From Planctomycetota bacterium (GTDB lineage Bacteria; Planctomycetota; UBA1135): a stretch of DNA of 64,000 nt. Under the pieces are notes generated by a model. It was not told the DNA's origin and made no database searches. It worked only from the letters and a program-made list of their open reading frames with translations. The position numbers were made by a program, and so were the translations under genes. Location of the stretch: assembly GCA_030748415.1 (NCBI GenBank), contig JASMMA010000008.1:50932-114931 (forward strand), given 5' to 3'. Of this stretch, positions 26,196 to 34,513 are shown piece after piece (within the stretch, counting starts at the first letter, position 1; every line of letters begins with the position of its first letter).

Positions 26196-28165
26196 CCGCA
26201 ATTCCCTGCTCGTAGCGCTTCTTCTAGAGAAGTGAGGCCCGCGTTGACTCTTGAAATTCCATTTTGGAGCAAAGAGAGCATTCCTCTTTCCTCGGCCTGT
26301 TTGCGAATTTCGTGGTTGTTTGCCCCGCTTGAAATCATTTCTTGTAATGCTGAATCAACTTGCATGACTTCAAAAACACCAAGGCGGCCGGAGTAACCAG
26401 ACTTGCGACAGGCTGGGCACCCAGCGGCATGATAGTGGGGTCCTTCGCTTAACCCGGATGCGGCAAAGTTTTCCCGTACTGCATCTGGAAGTGCGATTGG
26501 GGATTTGCAGGAATCGCACAACTTGCGCAATAGTCGTTGGGCCATAACTGCTCGGAGAGTCGCTGCAACTAGGTAAGGCTCGACTCCCATTTGAACCATC
26601 CTTGTTGCGGCGGAGGGTGCGTCGTTCGTGTGCAAAGTGGCCAGAACCAAGTGACCTGTGAGTGCAGCTTCGATTGCGATTGCTGCAGTTTCGTTATCGC
26701 GAATCTCACCAATCATAATGACATCAGGGTCTTGCCTTAAGAGAGAGTGAAGGCAAGTATCAAATCCAAGCCCTGCTTTGTGGTTGACTTGGGTTTGATT
26801 GACTCCTGGAATTGCCCGTTCAACAGGATTTTCGACTGTTGCGACATTTATCTCTGGAGTTACGATTTCATCGAGGACACTGTAAAGAGTTGTGGTTTTA
26901 CCTGCTCCAGTTGGGCCAGTTACAAGTACTAGACCATGGGGAGCTTGAATGGCATCGCGGAGCCAGTCCAGATTTCGGCCGGCTAGTCCAAGTTCCTCCA
27001 GTGTTTGGCAATGAGCTTTGCGATCCAATACACGCATCACAGCTTTTTCACCGTAAACCGTTGGCATGGTGCTAACGCGCAAGTCAACATCTCGGTCAGA
27101 TTCACAGAAATGAATCCGGCCATCTTGCGGACGACGCTTCTCAGCGATATCACACCCTGCAAGCACCTTAACTCTTGCGACGACCTCTCGGCCTTCGGAA
27201 AGTCCAAATGTGCTGACATCTCGCAATCGACCATCAATGCGATATCGCAAGGTGTAACCATCTTCCATGGCCTCAAGGTGGATGTCGCTTGCGCCTTCAA
27301 TAAGGCCATTCAAGAGTAGATCGTCAAAGCGTTCGCTTCCGTTTGATGTATGTTTTGTAGTATTTGCTGCTGTACTTTGGCCTGCAGCTCGTTGAATCAA
27401 ATCGAGCCCCTTTCGAATTTCTTCTGGGGTAGTAACAACTGCAGAAACGGATAAAGATGTTGCGCGACGAATGAGATCTACTGCATAAACATCTGAAGGG
27501 TCAGAGACCGCAACAGCGAGGGTGTCCCCAAAGCGGAGTATTGGAACAGCACCGTGAGTGCGAAGTTCATTGGTTGGAATTGCATGTTCCAGCGATACAT
27601 CTAAGATTTTCCACTTCGCAGGAAGAACAAAGGGGAGGGCGTGTTGAAGAGCTAGAGCTTCAGCAAGTTCTTCGTCTTGAATCAATCCTTCGTCAAGGAG
27701 GACCCGCCCCAAGTATGCATCCGGCCGCTCTTTTGCTTTTGCCAAGCCCGTTTGAAGCTCTTCTTCTGACAAGCAGCCCATTTCAACCAAAATTTCACCA
27801 ACTCTTTTGCCTAGGAAACGGGGGTGTGGAGGAGCGCCAGCTTCACCAGCAAGAGGAATCTGCTTTTGAAGTTGAAGGGCACGACATGCCCCAATTAGGG
27901 TGTTTGAAGGGGATTGAATTTCGACTGGTTTCCCAATTCCATTTAATCGAGCACAGACGGAACCCAAAATTTCCAGCCCCTCAGTGTCCAATGAACTTAC
28001 ATTCGAGCCATCGAGGGCCTGCACCGAGCCTAAGCGGAGTTCTTCAAACAAATTTTCCAACTCCTGCGCTCTTGAGGAGGAGAGAGCTGCAGGAAGAGGC
28101 AGAACGCGATGCTCAGCCTCTCTAGAATCGTTTACTCTTTTGTCTTCAGAAGTCGATTGTTTCAT
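26192..28165 (-). CDS. gspE: Type II secretion ATPase GspE/PilB with N-terminal STAS domain
   Basis: 657 residues. Residues 18-105 look like a STAS (MlaB/anti-sigma antagonist) domain: a VLPLPAALS strand and ALDGSNVSSLDTEGLEILGSV, with Asp52, Asp60 and Thr61 at the positions of the STAS phosphorylation loop. Residues about 119-260 are the GspE N-terminal domain (GEILVEMGCLSEEEL). The ATPase follows: ASDIHLEA, Walker A GPTGAGKTT at 417-425, Asp box around DPDVIMIGEIRD, ATLHTND, and a CxxC pair (CDSC and CPAC) of the zinc-binding element. It powers pseudopilus assembly at the inner membrane. A STAS fusion here is unusual and suggests a phospho- or partner-dependent input. ATGA overlaps link it to its neighbours. 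Confidence 0.93.
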   Translation of the reverse strand: MKQSTSEDKRVNDSREAEHRVLPLPAALSSSRAQELENLFEELRLGSVQALDGSNVSSLDTEGLEILGSVCARLNGIGKPVEIQSPSNTLIGACRALQLQKQIPLAGEAGAPPHPRFLGKRVGEILVEMGCLSEEELQTGLAKAKERPDAYLGRVLLDEGLIQDEELAEALALQHALPFVLPAKWKILDVSLEHAIPTNELRTHGAVPILRFGDTLAVAVSDPSDVYAVDLIRRATSLSVSAVVTTPEEIRKGLDLIQRAAGQSTAANTTKHTSNGSERFDDLLLNGLIEGASDIHLEAMEDGYTLRYRIDGRLRDVSTFGLSEGREVVARVKVLAGCDIAEKRRPQDGRIHFCESDRDVDLRVSTMPTVYGEKAVMRVLDRKAHCQTLEELGLAGRNLDWLRDAIQAPHGLVLVTGPTGAGKTTTLYSVLDEIVTPEINVATVENPVERAIPGVNQTQVNHKAGLGFDTCLHSLLRQDPDVIMIGEIRDNETAAIAIEAALTGHLVLATLHTNDAPSAATRMVQMGVEPYLVAATLRAVMAQRLLRKLCDSCKSPIALPDAVRENFAASGLSEGPHYHAAGCPACRKSGYSGRLGVFEVMQVDSALQEMISSGANNHEIRKQAEERGMLSLLQNGISRVNAGLTSLEEALRAGNCG

Positions 28166-29226
28166 TTGACATTCCGTTGGGCAATCTTTTGTTGAACATG
28201 CTGCAAAAGAAGTTCCGCTGCCCGTAAGCCAGGTCGTTCATGCAGAATAATCAAGAGAGATGCCTGCGCTGCTTCCCAGCGAGAAAGGCGAATGTCCAGC
28301 TTTGCCTGAAGGAGGCGATCTCTCCAGTCCAGTTCAGCTTCAGGAATCCGTTCCAGGATTTTCGCGGATTGAATGTAGCTCTTTCGTTCAGATAGGATTC
28401 GCGCCAATCCGGAGAGAACTTCATGGTCGTTTTCTTTGGATTCGGCCAAGAAGCGGTACAAGCGTTCGGCTCCAGCCCAGTCACCCTTCTTCTCCGCTTG
28501 TGTTGCAGCGGAAAGGATAGGGTCAATTCCAGCGTTGCTTAGGCCAAGGCGGCTGCGAAGAACGCTAGGTGCAGATGTGTCAGGGTTTAGGCGTAATGCT
28601 TCACCGTAAGCTGTTGCTGCGGCATTGATTTGGCCACCTGCAAGGTATAGATCCCCAGCAATGCTCCACGAGGAAGCCGATTCGGGGCGTGTTGCAAGCA
28701 TGTGTTCAACATATTTGTTTGCGGCTTCGCCAGAATCAGAAGAGGAGTAATGAGTCACCATTGCCCGTGCGTATTCAGGTGATTGGGAGTGCATTTCCAG
28801 GCCAGCTTCTAAGGCTTTCCCGGCTTCGTCTTCGCGCTTGTTTTCTGCTAGTGCCGCAGACCAAACCAAGAGTGCTTCAACACTATCGGGCTCGGCATCG
28901 AGGGCTTGTCGAGCATAAGGGAGTGCAGCTTCTGGATTATCAGAAGCCAGGAGAAGGCGAGCCATTGCAGCATGGCAGGCACTGTCTTCGGCATTGAGTT
29001 CGCATGCTTCCTGAAGGTAACCCTGTGCCTCTTCTAACAAACCGCGTTCTAGAGCGCGGAAAGCGAAGGTGCCCAAAACAGATGCCCGTGAATCTTTCCA
29101 TTCGCCTAGTTCGAGGGGAGTGGAGTTGGGAAGGGAACTTGAGCTTGTGGTGCCCCGCTCAACAACAGTGGAAGTTGCGCAAGATGGTAAAAGGCTCAAG
29201 AGAATCAGGGTTGTGTAGCGGTTCAT
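28162..29226 (-). CDS. TPR-repeat lipoprotein in secretion operon
   Basis: 354 residues. A lipoprotein signal (TTLILLSLLPSCATS, Cys about 16) is followed by 7-9 tetratricopeptide repeats, for example LEEAQGYLQEACELNAEDSACHAA and PEAALPYARQALDAEPDSVEALL. TPR lipoproteins such as PilF/PilW or pilotins help outer-membrane secretin assembly, and this gene lies directly downstream of the secretin gene by 2 bp. That role is inferred from position and architecture. Confidence 0.85.
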   Translation of the reverse strand: MNRYTTLILLSLLPSCATSTVVERGTTSSSSLPNSTPLELGEWKDSRASVLGTFAFRALERGLLEEAQGYLQEACELNAEDSACHAAMARLLLASDNPEAALPYARQALDAEPDSVEALLVWSAALAENKREDEAGKALEAGLEMHSQSPEYARAMVTHYSSSDSGEAANKYVEHMLATRPESASSWSIAGDLYLAGGQINAAATAYGEALRLNPDTSAPSVLRSRLGLSNAGIDPILSAATQAEKKGDWAGAERLYRFLAESKENDHEVLSGLARILSERKSYIQSAKILERIPEAELDWRDRLLQAKLDIRLSRWEAAQASLLIILHERPGLRAAELLLQHVQQKIAQRNVK

Positions 29227-29228
29227 AA

Positions 29229-30878
29229 TCAGTCTCCAAGTTCCTCAAGCAATTCAACGGCGCGCCTTAGTTCTTCTAACTCTTGGCCTGCTTCGCGGAG
29301 TTGGGTTTCGCAGTGCTGAGCTAAAGCGGCTAAGTCGGCATCAGCAGGCATTGCAGCCAATCCCCATTCCGCCTTTGCGAGTGCGAGCTCTGGTTGCCCA
29401 GCGGCAAGAGCCATGCCAGCTTCGGCATACATCCTGCGGGCATAACTTGGCCGTAAATAGCCGTGATGAGAAGCAGCTAGTCGAGATTGTGCAAGTCGCC
29501 AGCGCTCAGCAGACTCTCTTGCGCGGCTGTCAAGTTCTTGCTCATTCACGATGTGGGGTGTGAGCATGACAACAATCTCGTTTTTACTTTCGCTCTCCGA
29601 TTCAGTGCGGAAGAGTGCTCCTAAGTAGGGGAGAGAGCCAAGGAAAGGAACTTGGCTAGTGGTTGTTGCGACAGCGCTCTCCATTAGGCCACCAATGACA
29701 ACTGTGTGTCCGCTTCGGACTAGGATATTAGTTGAAACTTCGGTTGTGCTCTCTTCGGGAAGGCCGGACACTGGGTTAATGGATCCGTCAGAGTTTTCAG
29801 GATGGATTTCCATTCGAACATACCCATCGTCTGAAATGAAAGGCCGGAACACCAAGCTTGTTCCAACTTCTAGGAACTCAACACTTTGAACGGTGCTCGT
29901 TTGAGTAGTCGTGGTCGTTTGATACCCAATCTTTTTGCCAACGAGGACTTGGGCTGCATGTCGGTTCAGGGTCAAGACTTGTGGGTTGGAAAGAACTGTT
30001 GCGTTTCCAACATCTTCAAGAGCTTGAATGAAGACTCCAACTTGGTTTTTCAAAATACCCATGTGAAGTCCGCCTGATGCTGCGTCGGTGAAACCAGTTT
30101 GGCTTGCTCCAAGAAGCCAATCATCTAGTTGTGAACCTTCCGCAGTGCCCCCGGTGTACGAGTCGGTGATATTGGTCGTGCCGCCCATAGCTTGGAAATC
30201 AATACCGCCTAAAGCTGTAAAATCGACTCCAAGTTTGGAACTGTCGTTTAGGGAGATGCTCAGAATGGTTGCCTCCACGAGAACTTGTCGTGGGGCAATG
30301 TCGAGCTTCTCCAGAAGTGATTTGATTTTGGTGTTGGTCGCTTCTCTGGCTAAGAGAACCATCATTTCTCTGCTTGCCTGGTCGTTGCCACCCAAGTTTT
30401 CAGTTTCTTCGAGGCCAGATGAACTTTCAGGTCCTAGAATCAATTGCTCATCACCAGAGAGCAAAGGCGCGAGCATTGGCTGAACATCTTTCGCCCGAAC
30501 GTGGTTAAGGAACAAAATGGTTGGTTCCCAAGGACTGGCCACGACTGCTTGGCTGTCAGTTGAACCGGAATCAGGGACAACTAAGACAAAGCCACTTTCT
30601 TCTACAGCTTTGAAACCATTCGCGGCCAAAATTTGATTGAGCGCCTCGCGAACGGGGGCCTCATACAGATTAAGGGTTACTTTCCCTTCAATCTCTGGGC
30701 CGTAAACCAAGTTCATACCGTATGTGGTGCTGAACATTTCAAGAACCGTAGCCAGGGGCTGGTCATGGAAGTTGACCGTTACTGTTTCACCCTGACCCGC
30801 TTGGGATTCCTGCGAAAAAACAGGAGCCGCCAGAGCAAGAGCCAAGGCGGTCGTGAGGTTAAGGAAAGTGATTCTCAT
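29229..30878 (-). CDS. gspD: Type II/IV secretin GspD/PilQ
   Basis: 549 residues. A signal peptide ends near PVFSQ. An STN/N0-like domain (VNFHDQPLATVLEMFSTTYGM) comes next, then an N1-like domain with KDVQPMLAPLLSGDEQL. The secretin core has QVLVEATILSISLND, ATVLSNPQVLTLN, LVRSGHTVVIGGLM and VPFLGSLPYLGALFR, ending with NEIVVMLTPHIV. About 95 residues after the core are helical and charged (YAEAGMALAAGQPELALAKAE), an extension absent from standard GspD that looks TPR-like. It forms the outer-membrane exit pore. It starts in an ATGA overlap with the PilP/GspC-like gene. Confidence 0.95.
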   Translation of the reverse strand: MRITFLNLTTALALALAAPVFSQESQAGQGETVTVNFHDQPLATVLEMFSTTYGMNLVYGPEIEGKVTLNLYEAPVREALNQILAANGFKAVEESGFVLVVPDSGSTDSQAVVASPWEPTILFLNHVRAKDVQPMLAPLLSGDEQLILGPESSSGLEETENLGGNDQASREMMVLLAREATNTKIKSLLEKLDIAPRQVLVEATILSISLNDSSKLGVDFTALGGIDFQAMGGTTNITDSYTGGTAEGSQLDDWLLGASQTGFTDAASGGLHMGILKNQVGVFIQALEDVGNATVLSNPQVLTLNRHAAQVLVGKKIGYQTTTTTQTSTVQSVEFLEVGTSLVFRPFISDDGYVRMEIHPENSDGSINPVSGLPEESTTEVSTNILVRSGHTVVIGGLMESAVATTTSQVPFLGSLPYLGALFRTESESESKNEIVVMLTPHIVNEQELDSRARESAERWRLAQSRLAASHHGYLRPSYARRMYAEAGMALAAGQPELALAKAEWGLAAMPADADLAALAQHCETQLREAGQELEELRRAVELLEELGD

Positions 30879-31474
30879 TTCGATGGCGGGGGAGAGTTCC
30901 CCATCGGGGTTGCTGAGAGCATTCGGAGAGTGAGTCTTTCACTCCCATCCAAGAGGTCAACCTCTCTAGAACGAATGTCCTCAACCCGATATCGGCCGAA
31001 ATCGTCACCAACCTGAACTCGAATTCCGCCTAAAAAGGCAAATTTTGTGTTCGGGAAAAGGGCCGTTCCGGTCAATTCCGGGGCCATTTCCACGGATTCT
31101 GTGGATGAAAATGGCCCCAGTGAACCATCTTTTGTCTCAGAGGCGCTATCTTTGAAGCTCATTGCGTATTTGTCCACAGATTCAACATGGAGGCCTAAAG
31201 GGCCGGACCATGCTCGGATTCGGTCCAGAGCCTGTTCGTAGCTGTAAACCAAAAGTTCCTCCTGGGGTGCGGATTTGCCAGTGCTGGCATCTGCTCCAAC
31301 AGGATTGGCGGAGTCTTGGATGGAATGATCGTCATTCAACCAATCGGGTTCCTCGGTCCCAAAGAGAATCCCTGACCAGCTCCAACAAGCCAGAAGCATG
31401 GCGAATCCCAAGACACTGGATTTCCCAGGACTGCGGCGAAGCTCGGAGACAATCCGTTTCTTTGAAGGAGTCAT
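30875..31474 (-). CDS. PilP/GspC-like periplasmic linker protein (putative)
   Basis: 199 residues with one N-terminal transmembrane segment (VLGFAMLLACWSWSGILFG) and a small beta-rich C-terminus (GIRVQVGDDFGRYRVEDIRSREVDLLDGSERLTL). This strand pattern with a 'V.V...G.Y.V..I...EV.L.DG...L.L' rhythm resembles the HR/PilP domain that contacts the secretin. Position between the PilO-like gene and the secretin is the place PilP holds in pilMNOPQ operons. Sequence identity to known members is not obvious, so the call rests mainly on gene order. Confidence 0.62.
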   Translation of the reverse strand: MTPSKKRIVSELRRSPGKSSVLGFAMLLACWSWSGILFGTEEPDWLNDDHSIQDSANPVGADASTGKSAPQEELLVYSYEQALDRIRAWSGPLGLHVESVDKYAMSFKDSASETKDGSLGPFSSTESVEMAPELTGTALFPNTKFAFLGGIRVQVGDDFGRYRVEDIRSREVDLLDGSERLTLRMLSATPMGNSPPPSK

Positions 31475-32004
31475 GTCCGATTCTCCATTGCAATAGGAGG
31501 AATGGTGAGAACACCTTCTAGATGGACACCACCGTTGTTTTCGTATTTGTCGGCAGGAAGAGAAACCTCCAGTTTTTCAAATCGAACACGGTAATTCCCT
31601 CGTTCTAATTTGTTTACAAACCTATCCAACTGCCCGAAAGAACTTTCAGCTTCAATGAACCAAGCATTTTGTTCGTCTGGGTTCATCGCTAGTTGGCGAA
31701 TGCTCAAATCAAACCCTAAGTCTTTAGCTGTCAATACTAGGCGCTTTTGGAGTAGGTGAGGGTTCAGGTCGTTTTCCAGGTCTTGAAGCTCTCGGCTGGC
31801 AACGGGTTCAAATTTTTCCCACTGATTGATCAGGTCGTCTCTTTGGGAAATCTTTTCCCGATTGCTCGCACGAACTTTGTCAGATTTAGAGAGGCGCTCA
31901 AGGGCAGCGTCTCGGCGAATTAAATCAGGGCTGACTCGGCTTACCCAAAAGAGTGATGGCAGAACAAGAAAGCTAGTAAAAAAGATGAGTTTTCGAGTTT
32001 TCAT
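31471..32004 (-). CDS. PilO/GspM-like inner-membrane protein (putative)
   Basis: 177 residues. A short N-terminal transmembrane helix (LIFFTSFLVLPSLFWVS) is followed by a coiled-coil-like region (RDAALERLSKSDKVRASNRE and LINQWEKFEPVASREL) and a small ferredoxin-like domain (SFGQLDRFVNKLERGNYRVRFEKLEVS). This is the layout of PilO/GspM, and the 'FG.L..FV..LE....R...E.L.V' pattern is typical of PilO. It overlaps both neighbours by 4 bp. Confidence 0.68.
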   Translation of the reverse strand: MKTRKLIFFTSFLVLPSLFWVSRVSPDLIRRDAALERLSKSDKVRASNREKISQRDDLINQWEKFEPVASRELQDLENDLNPHLLQKRLVLTAKDLGFDLSIRQLAMNPDEQNAWFIEAESSFGQLDRFVNKLERGNYRVRFEKLEVSLPADKYENNGGVHLEGVLTIPPIAMENRT

Positions 32005-32588
32005 GACTGCTCCTCAGGCTTACCAGTCAGGTGAATCTCAACTCGGAGCGCTTCAGGGCGATCTTTAATGACTTCCGTGTGCCCGGTTCGGCATTTCTTA
32101 TAACCAGAGTATTCGAGTAGCCGCTTGGGCAATTCCAAGAGTGCGGCATCGCTTTCGGCTAAGGCTGTAACAATGAGTTGAAGTTCAGGCTGAGTGTTTT
32201 GTTTCCGCCCAGGATTTATTTGCCTTTCGTAACTCCAACGGACTCGCTCGACGATAACTCCGTCGCCACACGCTTCTGCAAGGCCGTGGAGAATCCAACC
32301 GCACTTTGGGCGGTTTAGGTGTTCGGCCAAGGGGTCAAGAGATTCAGCATACTCACTCATTTTGGCGAATAACCGATTCAAATCGGCATTTGCCACCATG
32401 GAGTCGGTGTCGGGAGTCTCTGCTTCGATTGCTTTCTCTTCAATTGATTTTGCTTCCCAAGCAATTGCTTGACTTCCCATAAGACAGACCAAGGCAAAAA
32501 GGCTCAAAATTGCAATTCGCTTTGGTGTGCGGCGGCGTTCCATGTGCAATTGGAACTGTTCCTCTGGAAGGAAGTCGGCAGTTTTCAT
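32001..32588 (-). CDS. PilN/GspL-C-like inner-membrane protein (putative)
   Basis: 195 residues. A short cytoplasmic N-terminus (DFLPEEQFQLHMERRRTPKR) recalls the PilN motif that binds PilM (INLLP-type in PilN, here ADFLPEE). A transmembrane helix (IAILSLFALVCLMGSQAIAW), a helical linker and a small domain (CGWILHGLAEACGDGVIVERVRW) follow. Position after a PilM-like gene and before a PilO-like gene supports the PilN/GspL role. ATGA overlaps on both sides. Confidence 0.7.
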   Translation of the reverse strand: MKTADFLPEEQFQLHMERRRTPKRIAILSLFALVCLMGSQAIAWEAKSIEEKAIEAETPDTDSMVANADLNRLFAKMSEYAESLDPLAEHLNRPKCGWILHGLAEACGDGVIVERVRWSYERQINPGRKQNTQPELQLIVTALAESDAALLELPKRLLEYSGYKKCRTGHTEVIKDRPEALRVEIHLTGKPEEQS

Positions 32589-33649
32589 TGCTCACCTCGC
32601 ATAGCTAACCCAAGAGCTGTGCACCAAAGATGTTCCTCGGCGCGAACTTGAGGAGGGGCTTGGATTCCCAAGGAAAGGAATGGAGTTGCAAGACCAACTG
32701 GCAAGTCCAGAGATTTCCCGAGAGCGTTTTCGACTTCTGGGAGAGAGGAACCGAAACCTGTGAGCTCCAAGCAAGACATGCGAGCACCTTTGTTACGGGT
32801 GGCGAAGTGGCGGAGACATGCCCGAATTTCTTGGGCGATAGACTCAGCTTCTGACTTTAATGAATGCAGGAGTTCAACCGCATGCCCCACTGATTGTTGG
32901 TGCAGATTTGAAATGGTGTTTGAGTCTATCTGCCCATCCGAAGTTGAAGGAGCATCAAAGAGTACACTTGGACCAACTTTTTCGGAGTTCGATAAAGTTA
33001 TTTCCATCTGGCTTAAGAGCGAAGAGCCAGTGAGCTGCATGGGCTTAAGAAAACAGATTTCTCCTTGGTGAACAACACCAAAAAGAGATTGTCCAAATCC
33101 CAAATGAAGGAAACCCCAAGGGTCTTCTTCACCGGAATGGACTTCCTGGAGGGCTCTGGCAATTGGGAACGCCCCCATTTCCATCCCGGCAGGACGCATA
33201 CCAAGGCTTTCAACGGCTGCACGACACCTGCGGAGTTCTGAGGCCCCTACCGTTAAAAGCAAATAGTCTTCGCGACTTCCGACCATTTCCGAACCGGTAA
33301 TGGGGATGTAGCGAAATTCAAGTCCTTCCGAGTCCTGTGAAGAGCGCGTGGCCGTGTCTTTTAAGACTTGCTGCAGCCGGCCGCGATTATTGTCATCGAT
33401 AGGGACTAAGTTCACGGAAACGGCATCAGAGCTAATCCCGATGAGGGCATCTTTGCCGATGAGTCGCAAAGCGCGGCGCTCTTCTGCAACTTGTTCAGCC
33501 GCTTGTGCGTGCCGGGCTTTGCCTTGTGCTGAATAAATGGAAGCAGAGCGAACAGACCAACCACCAGGGCCTCCTTCAAGCTGAAGGAGGCGAGTATCCA
33601 ATGCGCCAAAGTGAAGGGCGACCGGTGAAGTCTTTGTGATGATTTTCAA
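32585..33649 (-). CDS. PilM/GspL-N-like actin-fold protein
   Basis: 354 residues, starting at a TTG in a TTGA overlap with the small upstream gene. The protein has an actin-like pattern: an N-terminal VALHFGALDTRLLQLEGG strand pair, DALIGISSDAVSVNLVPI, a central LHLGFGQSLFGVVHQG phosphate-2-like segment, and CLELTGFGSSLPEVENALG near the C-terminus (adenosine-like motif). PilM or the N-domain of GspL recruits the ATPase to the inner-membrane platform. The nucleotide motifs are weak, so binding is uncertain. Confidence 0.72.
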   Translation of the reverse strand: MKIITKTSPVALHFGALDTRLLQLEGGPGGWSVRSASIYSAQGKARHAQAAEQVAEERRALRLIGKDALIGISSDAVSVNLVPIDDNNRGRLQQVLKDTATRSSQDSEGLEFRYIPITGSEMVGSREDYLLLTVGASELRRCRAAVESLGMRPAGMEMGAFPIARALQEVHSGEEDPWGFLHLGFGQSLFGVVHQGEICFLKPMQLTGSSLLSQMEITLSNSEKVGPSVLFDAPSTSDGQIDSNTISNLHQQSVGHAVELLHSLKSEAESIAQEIRACLRHFATRNKGARMSCLELTGFGSSLPEVENALGKSLDLPVGLATPFLSLGIQAPPQVRAEEHLWCTALGLAMRGEQ

Positions 33650-33846
33650 GACTCTTGCGCAAATGCAGTAGGAAAGGTGCTTTCAAGAAGAGATGCATCC
33701 CTTTGGGATGCTGGCTCCTCATATTGCGCAGTAGGAGGTTCTTCGGTTATTTCATCTAACAAAGTTGCCAGAAGCATGAAGCTAACCACGAAACACAGAG
33801 CTGCAAAGAAAGCAGGCATGGGACGTTTTTGGAATGGATCTCTCAA
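33646..33846 (-). CDS. Small single-pass membrane protein in secretion operon
   Basis: 66 residues, with a TTG start at 33846 overlapping the stop of the GspG-like gene (TTGA) and a stop overlapping the TTG start of the PilM-like gene. One transmembrane helix (MPAFFAALCFVVSFMLLATLL) precedes an acidic, Pro-rich tail (DEITEEPPTAQYEEP). The tight coupling on both sides argues for a real gene. I know of no family; an accessory inner-membrane subunit is plausible. Confidence 0.6.
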   Translation of the reverse strand: MRDPFQKRPMPAFFAALCFVVSFMLLATLLDEITEEPPTAQYEEPASQRDASLLESTFPTAFAQES

Positions 33847-34343
33847 AGGTCAAAGACAGAGTTGCCGTCTGGAGTTTCTTGAGCAGTATTTGCTTTGAAT
33901 ACTCCATCCGATGTGAACCAAATCCAACCCGAGGAATCATCAGGGCCGACGAACTCAGTGCTTGAGCCAAAGACCAGAATGGAATCCAATGAGTTGTAAG
34001 GATTGGAGGGGATGCCCTCGGTTAAGTAGGGGCCATAAGGGAAATTAGGAGTGCCAGGTGCAGCGAAGGCACCTTGCTCATCTGTAGCTAATAGGAGTTG
34101 ATTCCGGAATGCGGACTCACTCCATTGCTGGCCGTCAAAGCCTGGGAGTTGTTCCTGATGTTGGAAGGCGTAGTAATCAATCGCCGTCCGGACGCGCAGG
34201 AGTTCTTGCTGCGTAGATGCCATACGGGCATCAGCCACCGTGTTCTGAAAAGTAGGTACCGCCATCCCAGCCAAAACGAGCATCAGGGCCGCAACAATGA
34301 GGGCCTCTATGAGTGTAAAACCGTTTTTGTGGCTGCTTTTCAT
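33843..34343 (-). CDS. gspG: GspG-like major pseudopilin
   Basis: 166 residues. The class III signal KNGFTLIEALIVAALMLVLAGMAVP has Gly|Phe cleavage and Glu at +5. TQQELLRVRTAIDYYAFQHQEQLPG and the C-terminal loop with GIPSNPYN and SSGWIWFTSDGVFKAN match GspG, whose C-terminus holds the Ca-binding loop and a Trp-rich strand. GspG polymerises into the secretion pseudopilus. It is the first gene of the minus-strand operon. The 170-bp region upstream carries a short repeat also found upstream of topoisomerase VI B. Confidence 0.86.
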   Translation of the reverse strand: MKSSHKNGFTLIEALIVAALMLVLAGMAVPTFQNTVADARMASTQQELLRVRTAIDYYAFQHQEQLPGFDGQQWSESAFRNQLLLATDEQGAFAAPGTPNFPYGPYLTEGIPSNPYNSLDSILVFGSSTEFVGPDDSSGWIWFTSDGVFKANTAQETPDGNSVFDL

Positions 34344-34410
34344 GTCTAGGTCGCAAGAATGGGGGCTGGTTTGCCACCAAATCTCTTTCGACCGACAGGC
34401 ACCCCCCTCT

Positions 34411-34433
34411 TAAGGGAAAAGCGACTTCCTATA
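34411..34433 (-). repeat. Short repeat copy 1, upstream of secretion operon
   Basis: Read on the minus strand this is AGGAAGTCGCTTTTCCCTTA, about 70 bp upstream of gspG. It differs from the copy at 37487-37509 by one substitution and one indel. The core has an AGGAA/TTCC dyad. It could be an operator or promoter element shared by two minus-strand operons. Alternatively it is one of a pair of direct repeats flanking the topoisomerase VI genes. Confidence 0.45.
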
Positions 34434-34513
34434 AGGGGTTCTGTTCTCTACTTAGGGCAAAATAGCCCCAAGTCTTTTCCATGAGAGGAGTTACGCCACT
34501 CATGGCCGCTAAA

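Noticed and set aside
27541..28125. 194-codon plus-strand frame opposite gspE
   Set aside because: Antisense shadow of a well-defined ATPase gene; Gln/Leu/Glu-rich with no ribosome site.
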